The notes beneath the pieces are model-generated. The model saw only the letters and a program-made list of their open reading frames with translations. It did no database searches and was not told the DNA's origin. Below are positions 1-29,170 of a stretch of 64,000 nucleotides of DNA, piece by piece. Both the position numbers and the translations under genes were made by a program. Each line of letters starts with the position of its first letter. The first letter of the stretch is position 1. The DNA comes from Pseudorasbora parva (lineage: Eukaryota > Chordata > Actinopteri > Cypriniformes > Gobionidae), in contig NC_090195.1 of assembly GCF_024679245.1 (NCBI RefSeq), positions 3,551,800-3,615,799 of the forward strand. The letters run 5' to 3'.

Positions 1-59
<59 letters not shown>

Positions 60-73
60 GAGAGAGACCCCCT

Positions 74-122
<49 letters not shown>

Positions 123-131
123 GATCCTGAG
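1..131. repeat. (CA)n microsatellite pair
   Basis: Two CA runs (about 1-54 and 76-118) are separated by a 'gagtgagagagacccc' spacer. The same spacer separates CA runs near 6295 and 9350, so this is the left part of a recurrent unit rather than an independent locus. Confidence 0.9.
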
Positions 132-639
132 AGAGGGAGGGGGAAGGGGAATGACAGACACAAAATCTAAACAGTGAGCGAACATTGTTTTTATTTCACT
201 GTCTGAAAACACTGTTTTGCAATAACAACAATAGTTTTATCTTCAAAACAGTGTTCCCTAGGACATATCCAACCTGGTTACTAAATAAGGCTACACTCCC
301 ACCTTCTGGTTATTCTATATTTAGTTATTCTATATTTATATTTAAACATAAGGCATTAATCTTCTCATTTTTTAAGTTACACACACTACTTTTTTTTAAA
401 GACAATTAAATGTGTTTTTTTCTTTTGTTAGTAATTTTTTTTATATTTATATTTTTTATTAATAATTATTTGTATTAACACAATTATTTAACTAATTATA
501 TAAAACAATATTGTCAATGCCCTACAAATAAACAAGTTTTATACATTAATTTTTTTATTCAAACCCAGAATAATATGTTTAATCCTTTAATGCAGGCCAA
601 AGCACAGCATTGAGAGGTAATCTTTTTAGACAGAAGAGT

Positions 640-641
640 GG

Positions 642-678
<37 letters not shown>

Positions 679-757
679 ACACTGTAGAAACCAGTGACAC
701 GTGTCCCAATGAGTCTGTGTGCATTCAGGTTGAAGTCCCCACCAGGCTAGAAAAAAG

Positions 758-818
<61 letters not shown>

Positions 819-1024
819 GTAATGCTGAAGTATGCTGCAGGCAACTCTTATCAGTTAAGCCCATCCACCATCCCCCATCCACAACAAACCCCCCCCCCCC
901 CACACACACACACACACACTGTAGAAATCAATGACACATGTCCCCATGAGTCTGTGTGCATTCAGGTTGAAGTCCCCACCAGGCTAGAAAAAAGAACACA
1001 TACACACACACACACACACACACA
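640..1024. repeat. (CA)n arrays with conserved spacers, unit 1
   Basis: CA runs at about 649-682, 761-814, 901-919 and 998-1024 are joined by conserved spacers: 'agtagtaatgctgaagtatg' plus a segment ending in a C run, and a segment containing 'gtccccaccaggctagaa'. The spacers recur in every later unit, so spacer and array were amplified together. Confidence 0.85.
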
Positions 1025-1335
1025 CTAGTAATGCTAAAGTATGCTGCAGGCAACTCTTATCAGTTCAGCCCATCCATAGACATAATGGTTTTTATGCTGT
1101 GCAAACCATATTCTGTCCTCCTACACTGCTCCTACCCCTAAACCTACCCATCACACAAAACTTTCTGCATTTTTACATTTTCAAAAGAACTCATTCTGTC
1201 TGATTTATAAGCTTTTGTACCCATTTGGAAGTCCCCATGAGTCTGTGTGCATTCAGGTTTAAGTCCCCACCAGGTTAGAAAACCATTCACACACACACAC
1301 AGAGGCAAGTTTTTTGCTTGAAAACTTATACAATA

Positions 1336-2404
1336 TTGCCCTCTACTGGTCATTTAAGGGAGAGCATAAGTGTTGAAAAAAAAACAAAAAAAAACAGTGT
1401 GCTATATAGAATAACCAGCAGGTGGGAGTATAGCCTTATTTATGAACCAGTTACTTGTGTCTCTCTTTTGTATTTTTTAAGCTTTTGCTACGGGAACACC
1501 GTTTGAGATATCCAATAACCGTTCGCATTTTAGCATCTTCTGTATATTTACTTCATGTCGTCCGAGTTTGAAGGAGATTGAATGAATCCCCTTTTGAGGA
1601 GAAGGTAAAAACTCAGAGCTCGTTTTCAACTTTTTGTTATCTTCCAACCAAATTATCTGACTTCCTGTTGGTCAGAGCTAATGACTGTAAATTAGAAAGT
1701 TGTCCGGCTCAAAATGTTCAATATATATACCGAGTTTGGTGACTGCAGATAAAACTAACCCCCCCATTTTGGACAAAAGTGACACACTTCCTGCTGCCAG
1801 TTGGTGGCGCTATAACTTTGACTCACAAAAGTCATATCCATGTGATCGGCCTCTTACAACGAACACACAGCTGAAGTTTCATCAAAATGAATTAATGTAT
1901 GCAAAAGTTATAACACACTTCCTGTTTCTCTTTTCTCGCCATAAATTTGTCTCTTCGCCACGGCCAAACCGTTTGAGATATCAAAAAGTTGCTTGCAATT
2001 TAGCATCCTCAGTGTCTTGACTTCATGCTGACCAAGTTTGGTGCTGATCGGGTGAATCGTCTAGGAGGAGTATCGCAAATTCCACAGCATGCGTTTTCCG
2101 AACGACCCATAATATCTCACTTCCTGTTGGGCGAAGCTTATGACTATGAGTGCGGAAGTTGTTTGGCCCGATGAGATCTATAAGTGTACCGAGTTTCATA
2201 CATGTACGTGCAAGTGTGTTTAATATATAGACCCAGTTTTTCAAGGGGGCGCTGTTGAGCCCCCCTGCCACGCCCGGGTCAAAGGCCTCTGCCCGACCCT
2301 GTTGGCCGCGCATTCCGATGCGTGTGCAAAGTTTCAAGAGTTTTCGAGCATGGGAAAGGCCCCAAAAATGCCCAAAAGGCGAAAAGATAATAATAATAAT
2401 AATA
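1336..2404. repeat. Repeat body, copy 1 (head outside or not recognisable)
   Basis: This is the first of five bodies. It contains 'ttggtggcgctataactttg' near 1801, two 'ccgtttgagatatc' sub-repeats about 470 bases apart, and 'gggggcgctgttgagccccc' near 2245. It ends in a (TAA)n tract that runs directly into the head of copy 2. It has no tail of its own at this point. Confidence 0.8.
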
Positions 2405-3173
2405 ATTAAAGCTGCGAGCAGCGATGGCGGGCCCAAGCCGGGGGCACCGCCACCCCGGTGGCATCAGCTTAACTGTGCACAGAAGGCCAATAGGCATTTA
2501 ATATGGGAAAAAATAAATAAAGGGACTATGTCAAAGTCATTTGAATTCACCTCATTAACTGCAGCAACTGGTGCTGCTATGATCAGGAACCACAACACTC
2601 ACATCTGAGATCAATTACATTTTATTCATTAATTTTATGTCAGATGATGTCAAATGTCAATTTCAAAATGAGTGCAGAATACTGTCCAAATGCTGAAGTT
2701 GTATTATCCTTACACTTCTCTTAAAAATAAATTAAGCCAAATCACAGAGACCGCAACAATGATTTTAATATCAGTGTCAGGTAAGAGTAATAGGCGTGCA
2801 TATAATTTATGGAAGTTTATTATAAACAGCCACTTTTATAAATTTATGTGAAATTTAATTTTTTTTATTCATTTGAATTCTATCAATAAATAATTAGTTT
2901 AAAGAGGTGTCATACGTGATCTTTGCAAACACAGCACATGACCTTCTTTAAAGCCCATGTTATAGAAAACAATTAAAAGTATTAGGATATCACTTTCAAT
3001 TATGTGCAAATGTATTTTTTGCAGCTCAAAATTTTGTAAGTTCAAAAGACCAGTATTTAATTAAAGATATAATATATGTTTTTGTTTTACTTATTTTTCA
3101 CAATAAAGTGATATATATTTGTGATAGCCTATGAAATGAAAGGGTTAAATTATGAAAAAACAAGAGACAAGGT

Positions 3174-3231
<58 letters not shown>

Positions 3232-3234
3232 CAC
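3174..3234. repeat. (CA)n microsatellite
   Basis: A roughly 60-base CA run inside unit 2 has one G interruption. The matching runs in other units are at about 6315-6401, 9366-9420 and 12643-12704, and their lengths differ between copies. Confidence 0.95.
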
Positions 3235-3468
3235 AGAGTGATCCTGAGAGAGGGAGAGGGGGGGTAATTTTTTTATATTTATATTTTTTTAATTATAATT
3301 ATTTGTATTAACACAATTATTTAACTAATTATATAAACTAATATTGTCAATGCCCTACAAATAAACTGGTTTTATACATTTATTTTTTTATTCAAACCCA
3401 GAATAATATGTTTAATCCTTTAATGCAGGCCAAAGCACAGTATTGAGAGGTAATCTTTTTAGACAGAA

Positions 3469-4066
<598 letters not shown>

Positions 4067-5510
4067 ATATCTGGTTCACTATCTTTCTGGGGACTCACCA
4101 TAGATGTAATGGTTTTTATGCTGTACAAACCATATATTCTGTCCTCATACACTGCTCCTACCCCTAAACCTACCCATCACACAACTTTCTGCATTTTCAC
4201 CTTTTCAAAGTAACTAATTCTGTCTGATTTATAAGTTTTTGAACCCATTGGGAGGTCCCCATGAGTCTGTGTGCATTCAGGTTTAAGTCCCCACCAGGCT
4301 AGAAAACCATTCACACACACACACACAGAGGCAAGGTTTTTTTGCTTGAAAACTTATACAATATTGCCCTCTACTGGTCATTTAAGGGAGAGCATGTTTT
4401 GAAAAAAAAACCAAAAAAAAAACAGTGTGATATATAGAATAACCAGCAGGTGGGAGTATAGCCTTATTTATGAACCAGGCACTTGTGTTCTTATTTTGTG
4501 TTTTTTAGGCTTTTGCTAAGGGAACACCGTTTGAGATATCCAATAACCGTTCGCATTTTAGCATCTTCTGTATATTTACTTCATGTTGTCCGAGTTTGGA
4601 GGAAATTGAATGAATCGCTTTTGAGGAGAGGGTAAAAACTCAGAGCTCGCTTTCGACTTCTTGTTATCTTCCAACCAAATTATCTGACTTCCTGTTGGTC
4701 AGAGCTAATGACTGTAAATTAGAAAGTTGTCCGGCTCGAAATGTACAATATATATACCGAGTTTGGTGAATGCAGATAAAACTAACCCCCCCGCTTTGGA
4801 CAAAAGTGACACTTCCTGCTGCCAGTTGGTGGCGCTATAACTTTGACTCACAAAAGTCATATCCATGTGATCAGCCTCTTACAACGAACACACAGCTGAA
4901 GTTTCATCAAAATGAATTAATGTATGCAGAAGTTATAACACACTTCCTGTTTCCCTTTTCTCGCCATAAATTCGTCTCTTCCCCACGGCCAAACCGTTTG
5001 AGATATCAAAAAGTTGCTCGCAATTTAGCATCCTCAGTGTCTTGACTTCATGCTGACCGAGTTTGGTGCTGATCGGGTGAATCGTCTAGGAGGAGTATCG
5101 CAAATTCCACAGCATGCGTTTTCTGAACAACCCATAATAGCTCACTTCCTGTTGGGCTGACGCATAACATAGAGCACGAAAGTTGTTCGGCCCGATGAGC
5201 TCTATATGTGTACCGAGTTTCATATATGTACGTGAAAGTGTGTTTGATTTATAGACCATGTTTTCAGACCCCACTTTAGGGGGCGCTGTCGAGCCCCCCT
5301 GCCACGCCCGGGTCCCAGCCTTAGCCCGGCCCTGATGGCCGTGCATTCTGATGTGTGTGCAAAGTTTCAAGAGTTTTCGAGCATGGGAAGGGCCCCAAAA
5401 ATGCCCAAATAGTCGCGTAAAAAAATAATAAATAATAATAATAACAAAAAAGAAAAATAATCCTTAGAAGAACAATAGGGCTCTGCGCCCTTTCAGGGCT
5501 TGGGCCCTAA

Positions 5511-6311
5511 TTAAAGCTGCGAGCAGCGATGACGGGCCCAAGCCGGGGGCACCGCCACCCCGGTGGCATCAGCTTAACTGTGCACAGCAGGCCAATAGGC
5601 ATTTAATATGGGAAAAAATAAATAAAGGGACTATGTCAAAGTCATTTGAATTCACCTCATTAACTGCAGCAACTGGTGCTGCTATGACCAGGAACCACAA
5701 CACTCACATCTATGAGATCAATTACATTTTATTCATTAATTTTATGACAGGTGATGTCAAATGTCAATTTCAAAATGAGTGCAGAATACTGTCCAAATGC
5801 TGAAGTTGTATTATCCTTACACTTCTCTTAAAAATAAATTAAGCCAAATCACAGAGACCGCAACAATGATTTTAATATCAGTGTCAGGTAAGAGTAATAT
5901 GCGTGCATATAATTTATGGAAGTTTATTCTAAACAGCCACTTTTATAAAATCATGTGAAATTATTTTTTCATCCATTTGAATTCTATCAATAAATAATTA
6001 GTTTAATGGGGGTGTCATACGTGATCTTTGCAAACACAGCACATGACCTTCTTTAAAGCCCATGTTATAGAAAACAATTAAAAGTATTAGGATATCACTT
6101 TCAATTATGTGCAAATGTATTTTTTGCAGCTTAAAATTTTGTAAGTTCAGAAGACCAGTATTTAATTAAAGATATAATATATATTTTAGTTTTTTACTTA
6201 TTTTTCACAATAAAGTGATAGATATTTGTGATAGCCTATGATATGAAAGGGTTAAATTATGAAAAAAACAAGAGACAAGGTGACACACACACAGAGTGAG
6301 AGAGACCCTCT

Positions 6312-6405
<94 letters not shown>

Positions 6406-6454
6406 GTAATGCTGCAGGCAGCCCTTATCAGCTCAGCCCATCCCCCCATCCACA

Positions 6455-6535
<81 letters not shown>

Positions 6536-6888
6536 GTAATGCTGCAGGCAGCCCTTATCAGCTCAGCCCATCCCCCCATCCACACAAACACACACACACA
6601 TACACACACACTAGCATACGTACACTCATGTCTGTTTCACTATCTTTCTGGGGACTCATAGACGTAATGGTTTTTATGCTGTACAAACCATATATTCTGT
6701 CCTCCTACACTGCCCCTAAACCTACCCATCACACAAAACTTTCTGCATTTTTACATTTTCAAAAGAACTCATTCTGTATGATTCATAAGCTTCTGTACCC
6801 ATTGGGACCTCAGTTTAGGTCCCTACAGTGACACGAGTCCCAATGAGTCTGTGTGGATTCAGGTTGAAGTCCCCAACAGGCTAGAAAA

Positions 6889-6946
<58 letters not shown>

Positions 6947-6987
6947 TAGTAAGCTGCAGGTAGAAATCAGCCCCCCTCCCTCTCTCT

Positions 6988-7065
<78 letters not shown>

Positions 7066-7106
7066 TAGTAAGCTGAAGGTAGAAATCAGCCCCCCTCCCT
7101 CTCTCT

Positions 7107-7143
<37 letters not shown>

Positions 7144-7162
7144 GGGGGGGCCCATCCCCCCT

Positions 7163-7196
<34 letters not shown>

Positions 7197-8572
7197 ATGT
7201 CTGGTTCGCTATCTTTTTGGGGACTCATAGACGTAATGGTTTTTATGCTGTACAAACCATATATTCTGTCCCCCTACAGTGCCCCTGCCCCTAAACCTAC
7301 CCATCACACAACTTTCTGCATTTTCACCTTTTCAAAAGAACTCATTCTGTCTGATTTATAAGTTTTTAAACCCATTGGGAGGTCCCCATGAGTCTGTGTG
7401 CATTCAGGTTTAAGTCCCCACCAGGCTAGAAAACCATTCACACACACACACAGAGGCAAGGTTTTTTTGCTTGAAAACTTATACAATATTGCCCTCTACT
7501 GGTCATTTAAAGGAGAGCATGTTTTGAAAAAAAAAAAAAAAAAAAAAACAGTGTGATATATAGAATAACCAGCAGGTGGGAGTATAGCCTTATTTATGAA
7601 CCAGGCACTTGTGTTCTTATTTTGTGTTTTTTAGGCTTTTGCTACGGGACCACCGTTTGAGATATCCAATAACCGTTCGCATTTTAGCATCTTCTGTATA
7701 TTTACTTCATGTTGTCCGAGTTTGGAGGAGATTGAATGAATCGCTTTTGAGGAGAGGGTAAAAACTCAGAGCTCGTTTTCGACTTCTTGTTATCTTCCAA
7801 CCAAATTATCTGACTTCCTGTTGGTCAGAGCTAATGACTGTAAATTAGAAAGTTGTCCGGCTCGAAATGTACAATATATATACCGAGTTTGGTGAATGTA
7901 GATAAAACTAACCCCCCACTTTGGACAAAAGTGACACTTCCTGCTGCCAGTTGGTGGCGCTATAACTTTGACTCACAAAAGTCATATCCATGTGATCGGC
8001 CACTTACAACGAACACACAGCTGAAGTTTCATCAAAATGAATTAATGTATGCAAAAGTTATAACACACTTCCTGTTTCCCTTTTCTCGCCATAAATTCGT
8101 CTCTTCGCCACGGCCAAACCGTTTGAGATATCAAAAAGTTGCTCGCAATTTAGCATCCTCAGTGTCTTGACTTCATGCTGACCGAGTTTGGTGCTGATCG
8201 GGTGAATCGTCTAGGAGGAGTATCGCAAATTCCAGAGCGTGCGTTTTCCGAACAACCCATAATAGCTCACTTCCTGTTGGGCTGACACATAACTTAGAGC
8301 ACGAAAGTTGTTTGGCCTGATGAGCTCTATATGTGTACCGAGTTTCATATATGTACGTGAAAGTGTGTTTGATTTATAGACCACGTTTTCAGACCCCACT
8401 TTAGGGGGCGCTGTCGAGCCCCCCTGCCACGCCCGGGTCCCAGCCTCAGCCCGGCCCTGATGGCCGCACATTCTGATGTGTGTGCAAAGTTTCAAGAGTT
8501 TTCGAGCATGGGAAGGGCCCCAAAAATGCCCAAATAGTCGCGTAAAAAAATAATAAATAATAACAAAAAAAA
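5511..8572. repeat. Repeat unit copy 3
   Basis: The head 'ttaaagctgcgagcagcg' directly follows the CCCTAA end of copy 2. The body carries the same GGTGGCGCT and 'gggggcgctgtcgag' motifs at about 7950 and 8404. It ends in an A/T-rich 'taataaataataac' tract that meets the next head. It has no tail at its own 3' end. Confidence 0.8.
6287..7194. repeat. Multiple long (CA)n arrays with conserved spacers, unit 3
   Basis: CA runs at about 6315-6401, 6467-6531, 6892-6943, 6990-7062, 7109-7138 and 7165-7193 are interleaved with near-identical spacers. 'agtagtaatgctgcaggcag' occurs twice and 'agaaatcagcccccctcc' occurs twice, so spacer plus array has itself been tandemly duplicated here. Confidence 0.9.
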
Positions 8573-9363
8573 ATTAAAGCTGCGAGCAGCGATGACGGGC
8601 CCAAGCCGGGGGCACCGCCACCCCGGTGGCATCAGCTTAACTGTGCGCAGCAGGCCAATAGGCATTTAATATTGGAAAAATAAATAAAGGGACTATGTCA
8701 AAGTCATTAGAATTCACCTCATTAACTGCAGCAACTGGTGCTGCTATGACCAGGAACCACAACACTCACATCTCTGAGATCAATTACATTTTATTCATTA
8801 ATTTTATGTCAGATGATGTCAAATGTCAATTTCAAAATGAGTGCAGAATACTGTCCAAATGCTGAAGTTGTATTATCCTTACACTTCTCTTAAAAATAAA
8901 TTAAGCCAAATCACAGAGACCGCAACAATGATTTTAATATCAGTGTCAGGTAAGAGTAATATGCGTGCATATAATTTATGGAAGTTTATAATAAACAGCC
9001 ACTTTTATAAAATCATGTGAAATTTAATTTTTTAATCCATTTGAATTATATCAATAAATAATTAGTTTAAAGAGGTGTCATACATGATCTTTGCAAACAC
9101 AGCACATGACCTTCTTTAAAGCCAATGTTAAAGAAAACATTTAAAAGTATTAGGATATCACTTTCAATTATGTGCAAATGTATTTTTTGCAGCTCAAAAT
9201 ATTGTAAGTTCAGAAGACCAGTATTATATATATAATACATTTTTTTAAACTTATTTTTCACAATAAAGTGATAGATATTGCTGATAGAAATTATGATATG
9301 AAAGGGTTAAATTATGAAAAAACAAGAGACAAGGTGACACAGACAGAGTGAGAGAGACCCCCT

Positions 9364-9422
<59 letters not shown>

Positions 9423-9985
9423 GAGAGAGACCCCCCCCCCCCCCCACACACACACACACAGAGTGAGAGAGACCCCCTCCACACACACACACACAGAGTG
9501 ATCCTGAGAGAGGGAGGGGGGAGGGGAATGACAGACACAAAATCTAAACAGTGAGCGAACATTGTTTTTATTTCACTGTCTGAAAACACTGTTTTACAAT
9601 AACAACAATAGTTTTATCTTCAAAACAGTGTTCCCTAGGACATATCCAGCCTGGTTACTAAATAAGGCTACACTTCCACTTTCTGGTTATTCTATATTTA
9701 GTTATTCTATATTTATATTTAAACAAAAGGCATTAATCTACTTTTTTTTAAGACAATTAAATGTGTTTTTTTCTTTTGTTAGTAATGTTTTTTTATATTT
9801 ATATTTTTTTATTAATAATTATTTGTATTAACACAATTATTTAACTAATTATATAAAACAATATTGTCAATGCCCTACAAATAAACTGGTTTTATACATT
9901 TATTTTTTTATTCAAACCCAGAATAATATGTTTTATCCTTTAATGCAGGCCAAAGCACAGCATTGAGAGGTAATCTTTTTAGCGC

Positions 9986-10067
<82 letters not shown>

Positions 10068-10328
10068 ATGTCTGGTTCACTATCTTTCTGGGGACTCATA
10101 GACGTAATGGTTTTTATGCTTTACAAACCATATATTCTGTCCTCCTGCCCCTACCCCTAAACCTACCCATTTCACAAAACTTTCTGCATTTTTACATTTT
10201 CAAAATAACTCATTCTGTATGATTTATAAGCTTTTGTACCCATTGGGACCTCAATTTAGGCCCCTACAGTGACATGTGTCCGCATGAGTCTGTGTGCATT
10301 CAGGTTGAAGTCCCCACCAGGCTAGAAC

Positions 10329-10409
<81 letters not shown>

Positions 10410-10478
10410 GTAATGCTGAAGTATGCTGCAGGCAACTCAAATCAGCTCAGCCCATCCCCCCCCCCCCCCCCCTGCCCC

Positions 10479-10509
<31 letters not shown>

Positions 10510-11880
10510 TGTCTGGTTCACTATCTTTTTCTGGGGACTCACCATAGATGTAATGGTTTTTATGCTGTACAAACCATATATTCTGTCCTCCTACACTGCT
10601 CCTACCCCTAAACCTACCCATCACACAACTTTCTGCATTTTCACCTTTTCAAAGTAACTCATTCGGTTTGATTTATAAGCTTTTGTACCCATTGGGAAGT
10701 CCCCATGAGTCTGTGTGCATTCAGGTTTAAGTCCCCACCAGGCTAGAAAACCATTCACACACACACACAGAGGTAATGTTTTTTTGCTTGAAAACTTATA
10801 CAATATTGCCCTCTACTGGTCATTTAAGTGAGAGCATAAGTGTTGAAAAAAACAAACAAAAAAAAACAGTGTGATATATAGAATAACCAGCAGGTGGGAG
10901 TATAGCCTTATTTATGAACCAGGCACTTGTGTTCTTATTTTGTGTTTTTTAGGCTTTTGCTACGGGAACACCGTTTGAGATATCCAATAACCGTTCGCAT
11001 TTTAGCATCTTCTGTATATTTACTTCATGTTGTCCGAGTTTGGAGGAGATTGAATGAATCGCTTTTGAGGAGAAGGTAAAAACTCAGAGCTCGCTTTGCC
11101 ACTTCTTGTTATCTTCCAACCAAATTATCTGACTTCCTGTTGGTCAGAGCTAATGACTGTAAATTAGAAAGTTGTCCGGCTCGAAATGTACAATATATAT
11201 ACCGAGTTTGGTGAATGTAGATAAAACTAACCCCCCCACTTTGGACAAAAGTGACACACTTCCTGCTGCCAGTTGGTGGCGCTATAACTTTGACTCACAA
11301 AAGTCATATCCATGTGATCAGCCTCTTACAACGAACACACAGCTGAAGTTTCATCAAAATGAATTAATGTATGCAAAAGTTATAACACACTTCCTGTTTC
11401 CCTTTTCTCGCCATAAATTTGTCTCTTCGCCACGGCCAAACCGTTTGAGATATCAAAAAGTTGCTTGCAATTTAGCATCCTCAGTGTCTTGACTTCATGC
11501 TGACCGAGTTTGGTGCTGATCGGGTGAATCGTCTAGGAGGAGTATCGCAAATTCCAGAGCATGCGTTTTCCGAACAACCCATAATAGCTCACTTCCTGTT
11601 GGGCGAAGCTTATGACTATGAGTGCGGAAGTTGTTTGGCCCGATGAGATCTATATGTGTACCGAGTTTCATACATGTACGTGCAAGTGTGTTTAATATAT
11701 AGACCCAGTTTTTCAAGGGGGCGCTGTTGAGCCCCCCTACCACGCCCGGGGCAAAGGCCTTTGCCAGACCCTGTTGGCCGCGCATTCCGATGCGTGTGCA
11801 AAGTTTCAAGAGTTTTCGAGCATGGGAAGGGCCCCAAAAATGCCCAAAAGGCGAAAAGATAATAATAATAATAATAATAA
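8573..11880. repeat. Repeat unit copy 4
   Basis: The head begins near 8573 with 'aattaaagctgcgagcagcg'. This is the longest unit (3.3 kb) because it keeps an extra roughly 600-base AT-rich segment (9480-9960) that also appears at 120-640. It ends in 'agataataataataataataa' and runs into a head that has lost its first bases. Confidence 0.8.
9366..10506. repeat. (CA)n arrays, unit 4
   Basis: CA runs lie at about 9366-9420, 9447-9460, 9480-9495, 9986-10065, 10328-10405 and 10480-10506, with poly-C spacers at 9430-9445 and 10457-10472. The same conserved spacers are present as in other units. Confidence 0.88.
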
Positions 11881-14970
<3,090 letters not shown>

Positions 14971-15085
14971 TAATAATAATCCTTAGAAGAACAATAGGGC
15001 TCTGCGCCCTTTCAGGGCTTGGGCCCTAATAATAATCCTTAGAAGAACAATAGGGCTCTTCGCCCTTTCAGGGCTTGGGCCCTAA

Positions 15086-15299
15086 CAATAACTGGCTATT
15101 AATATTATTGTTGTATTATTATCCTATTAATTATTATTAACAATCATTGTAATTACCATTATTATAATTATATTATTATTCCTTATAATTATTATGAATA
15201 CTTAATAATCGTATGGGCGAAAGCAATAATCAAAATGATTTAAGGTCACTGACAATTTTCCATAGATATTAAACTGCTCAGCAAAAATAATGACCTCAC
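15086..15299. other. AT-rich intron sequence, no recognised element
   Basis: This is a low-complexity TAATTATTATT-type stretch between the last repeat tail and the fifth coding exon of slc17a7. I see nothing functional apart from the exon's splice donor at the right end. Confidence 0.6.
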
Positions 15300-26588
<11,289 letters not shown>

Positions 26589-26660
26589 CCTCTACAACTC
26601 CACCGCGGGACCGACCGGTACTCTGCGCGCGCTCCTGCTCTCCTGCTCACAAGCACTCAC
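26589..26660 (-). promoter_or_regulatory. Probable 5' UTR/core promoter of slc17a7
   Basis: This is a short CpG-containing segment (ccgcgggaccgaccgg, ctgcgcgcgctcc) directly upstream of the start codon, bounded by a CA microsatellite at about 26675-26694. No TATA box stands out. The transcription start cannot be fixed from sequence alone. Confidence 0.4.
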
Positions 26661-26781
26661 CCACCCCCTTCCACACACACACACACACACACACATACAC
26701 TAATACTCTCCCTCACACAGACACTAGGGCGCGCATCCATCCATACACACACATACATCCATAAACTTCAGGTGTTTAAAG

Positions 26782-27870
26782 GACCCCCTCACACCAACGA
26801 CGATAACTATCGGTATAACGATAACGATAGAAGTTTAACAAAAGTCCACATCACGACAATAACGACACAAATGATCGATATTAACGTTACTTTCATAATG
26901 ATTTTTTTCCAGGCACTTAACGATAAAAAACACTCAGGAAATCAGAATTAGCGCGGGCTTCAACCTGACCCTTTCTCAGAGTGTGACGTGGCGTTTTACG
27001 GTTATCAGCGTTGTAAATCCTGCAAAGTTTTTTTTTATATTTGCATTTTTTATGCGTGTACATTTATAACACTATAGCCTACTATGCATTATATTCTTTT
27101 TATTAAATTACAAAAAAATAACTAAATAAATAAACGCTGCTGTGAGGGTGTTACTGTTTCTAATACAGCGCCTATGTGAGTGACGGTAAAATTGACCTCT
27201 TTCACTCTTCTGACTGCCTTTATCAATATCTCTCTATGTTTTCCCTCTTTTTGAAAGAATAGTTTATCTTTTTAAGTGTTTGAGCCAATTGAAACATAAA
27301 AAAATATATATTTATGTTGTCTCTCATTTGCTATGACTTCTGCTTCTGAAAAGGCCGTAAATGTGAAAAGGGTCAATAAACATAACAGTGTGGTGTGTTG
27401 GAGTGGACGCTAGTTATCGTTGTTGTTCTTGGTGTGACCGGGCCTTTACGATAACGATAATATTTTGTTTTTGTAAAAATCATTCTAAGCTTAAAAGAAG
27501 AGTCTATACCACAACTTTTATGATAACTACATAGGAACAATATCGTTTATACCATACAATAATTTCCCGTTTATATGAACGATAAAAAAACAGCCAATCA
27601 GAATCCACTCTAAGCGCACTCTTTATCTCGAGCCATTTTTCATAGCCAATCAGAATTATACCTGCAGTGCGCTTATAATAAACAGAACATAATGCATTTG
27701 TGTGGCTGCTAATATTAACAATATAGTTATCGTTTTTGGTGTGAACGGGACTTAATTCTTTGAGAATAATGAACTCGATAAGAACACAAAGGAACAATAT
27801 CGATTATACCATACAATAATTTCCCGTTTATGAACGATAAAAAACAGCCAATCAGAATCCACTCTAAGTG
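26782..27870. mobile_element. Cluster of AACGATA-type MITEs
   Basis: Element one (about 26785-27448) opens 'ctcacaccaacgacgataac' and closes 'tatcgttgttgttcttggtg', an inverted pair. A second (about 27449-27752) opens 'ttacgataacgataata' and closes 'ttatcgtttttggtgtgaac'. A third partial piece (about 27765-27865) repeats the segment containing 'ataccatacaataatttccc' and 'cagccaatcagaatccactc' found at 27550-27612. It sits just upstream of the slc17a7 promoter. Confidence 0.65.
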
Positions 27871-28408
27871 CAAGGATTTAAAGTGGCAGCCATAAAAACA
27901 AATACAGTGATCAGTTTTCGATCGATGAATGATCCTAACAGTCACTCAACTGTCTAATAAAACACAATATTGCTTATTTATCTGGATTTAAACATTCTTG
28001 GAAACATTTGGGATAATTTTTTGGGTTTTGGGATATTTTAATCCAAAAATCGTACATATTGTGCCTTTAAATATAATTTCTGGAATGACACTCCAAAAGG
28101 AATATCGGTGGATCCATTATTGGATAAAAGCCAGAGATTATACACTGAAACCAGTATTACTGCGTCCAAACAACTTTATTTTGCGAGTTGCATCAAGGAA
28201 ATGTTGCACTAGATTAAGAGATAGAGCTGAACTAGTTAAGTGGAGTCTTTGACACGCTGTGGTTGTGTTTGGGGCTTGTAATGATTAATGAACATGGAGG
28301 TCTGGTGTCCACGTGTGTCACTGTCCGAGGTGCTGAAATGAGATTACAGTAAATCTGCAAGAGTGAAGAGGCAGCGTGCTCACACGACTTAAACCCTCCC
28401 TCTGTCTG

Positions 28409-28411
28409 TGA

Positions 28412-28446
<35 letters not shown>

Positions 28447-28502
28447 TGTGTGTGGAGGTGTGTGAGTGTGTGAGAGTGTGTGTGTGGGGGTGTGTGCGTG
28501 TG
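28409..28502. repeat. Compound (GT)n/(GA)n microsatellite
   Basis: Alternating GTGTGT, GAGAGA and TGTGTGGG blocks lie in the intergenic interval between slc17a7 and the small membrane-protein gene. Confidence 0.9.
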
Positions 28503-28804
28503 TGAGATCAGGCCCCGATCCCTAAACCTTGCATACACGCACACTAGCTGTCTATTTTTAATCCACAAGGCAAATAAGATGCGAGACACTTAGTGGACAC
28601 GATATGCCACTACAAACAACAACTCAAGAGCTCGAGCTGGGAATGTGTCTGAGAAATAGAGCTGGATGTTTTGATGGTCCTGGAACAACATTTCTATCAT
28701 ATTTAATCCTAGCCATTAACCAACCCTGAAACAAGACGGATATGATCAAAATCAGACTCCTGAACGCTGTCACTTAACAACATGTGACTTCACCTCACTT
28801 CAGT

Positions 28805-29170
28805 ATTAACAAACTCACATACTTAAATTGCACTGCACTTTATTAACTACTCATTATAATGCTGTTTGCACATTACACTCCTGCACTTCTGTTATCCACG
28901 TATTTATTTTTATAGTCTCCAGTTTACTTTATCTCACTTATTTTATTCCACATCTCTTATTTCTTTTACTTGATTTATTCATAATTCTACATATGTATAT
29001 ATACATAGCACCTTATCCTATTCCTATTTTATCCTATCCCTATTTTATAATTTATTGTGCTTTTTTTGTTAATTGTTATTTGCTGTCCATGGAGCGGACC
29101 TGTTTACATTTCACTGCCGGTTGTATTCTGTATAACTGTGTATGTGACAAATAAAACTCTTGAACTTGAA
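28805..29170 (+). mobile_element. LINE 3'-UTR fragment
   Basis: A T-rich stretch is followed by 'ccatggagcggacctgttta', 'tttcactgccggttgtattc' and a terminal 'aataaaactcttgaacttga'. This arrangement is typical of the 3' ends of fish non-LTR retrotransposons. No reverse-transcriptase coding part remains. Confidence 0.6.
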
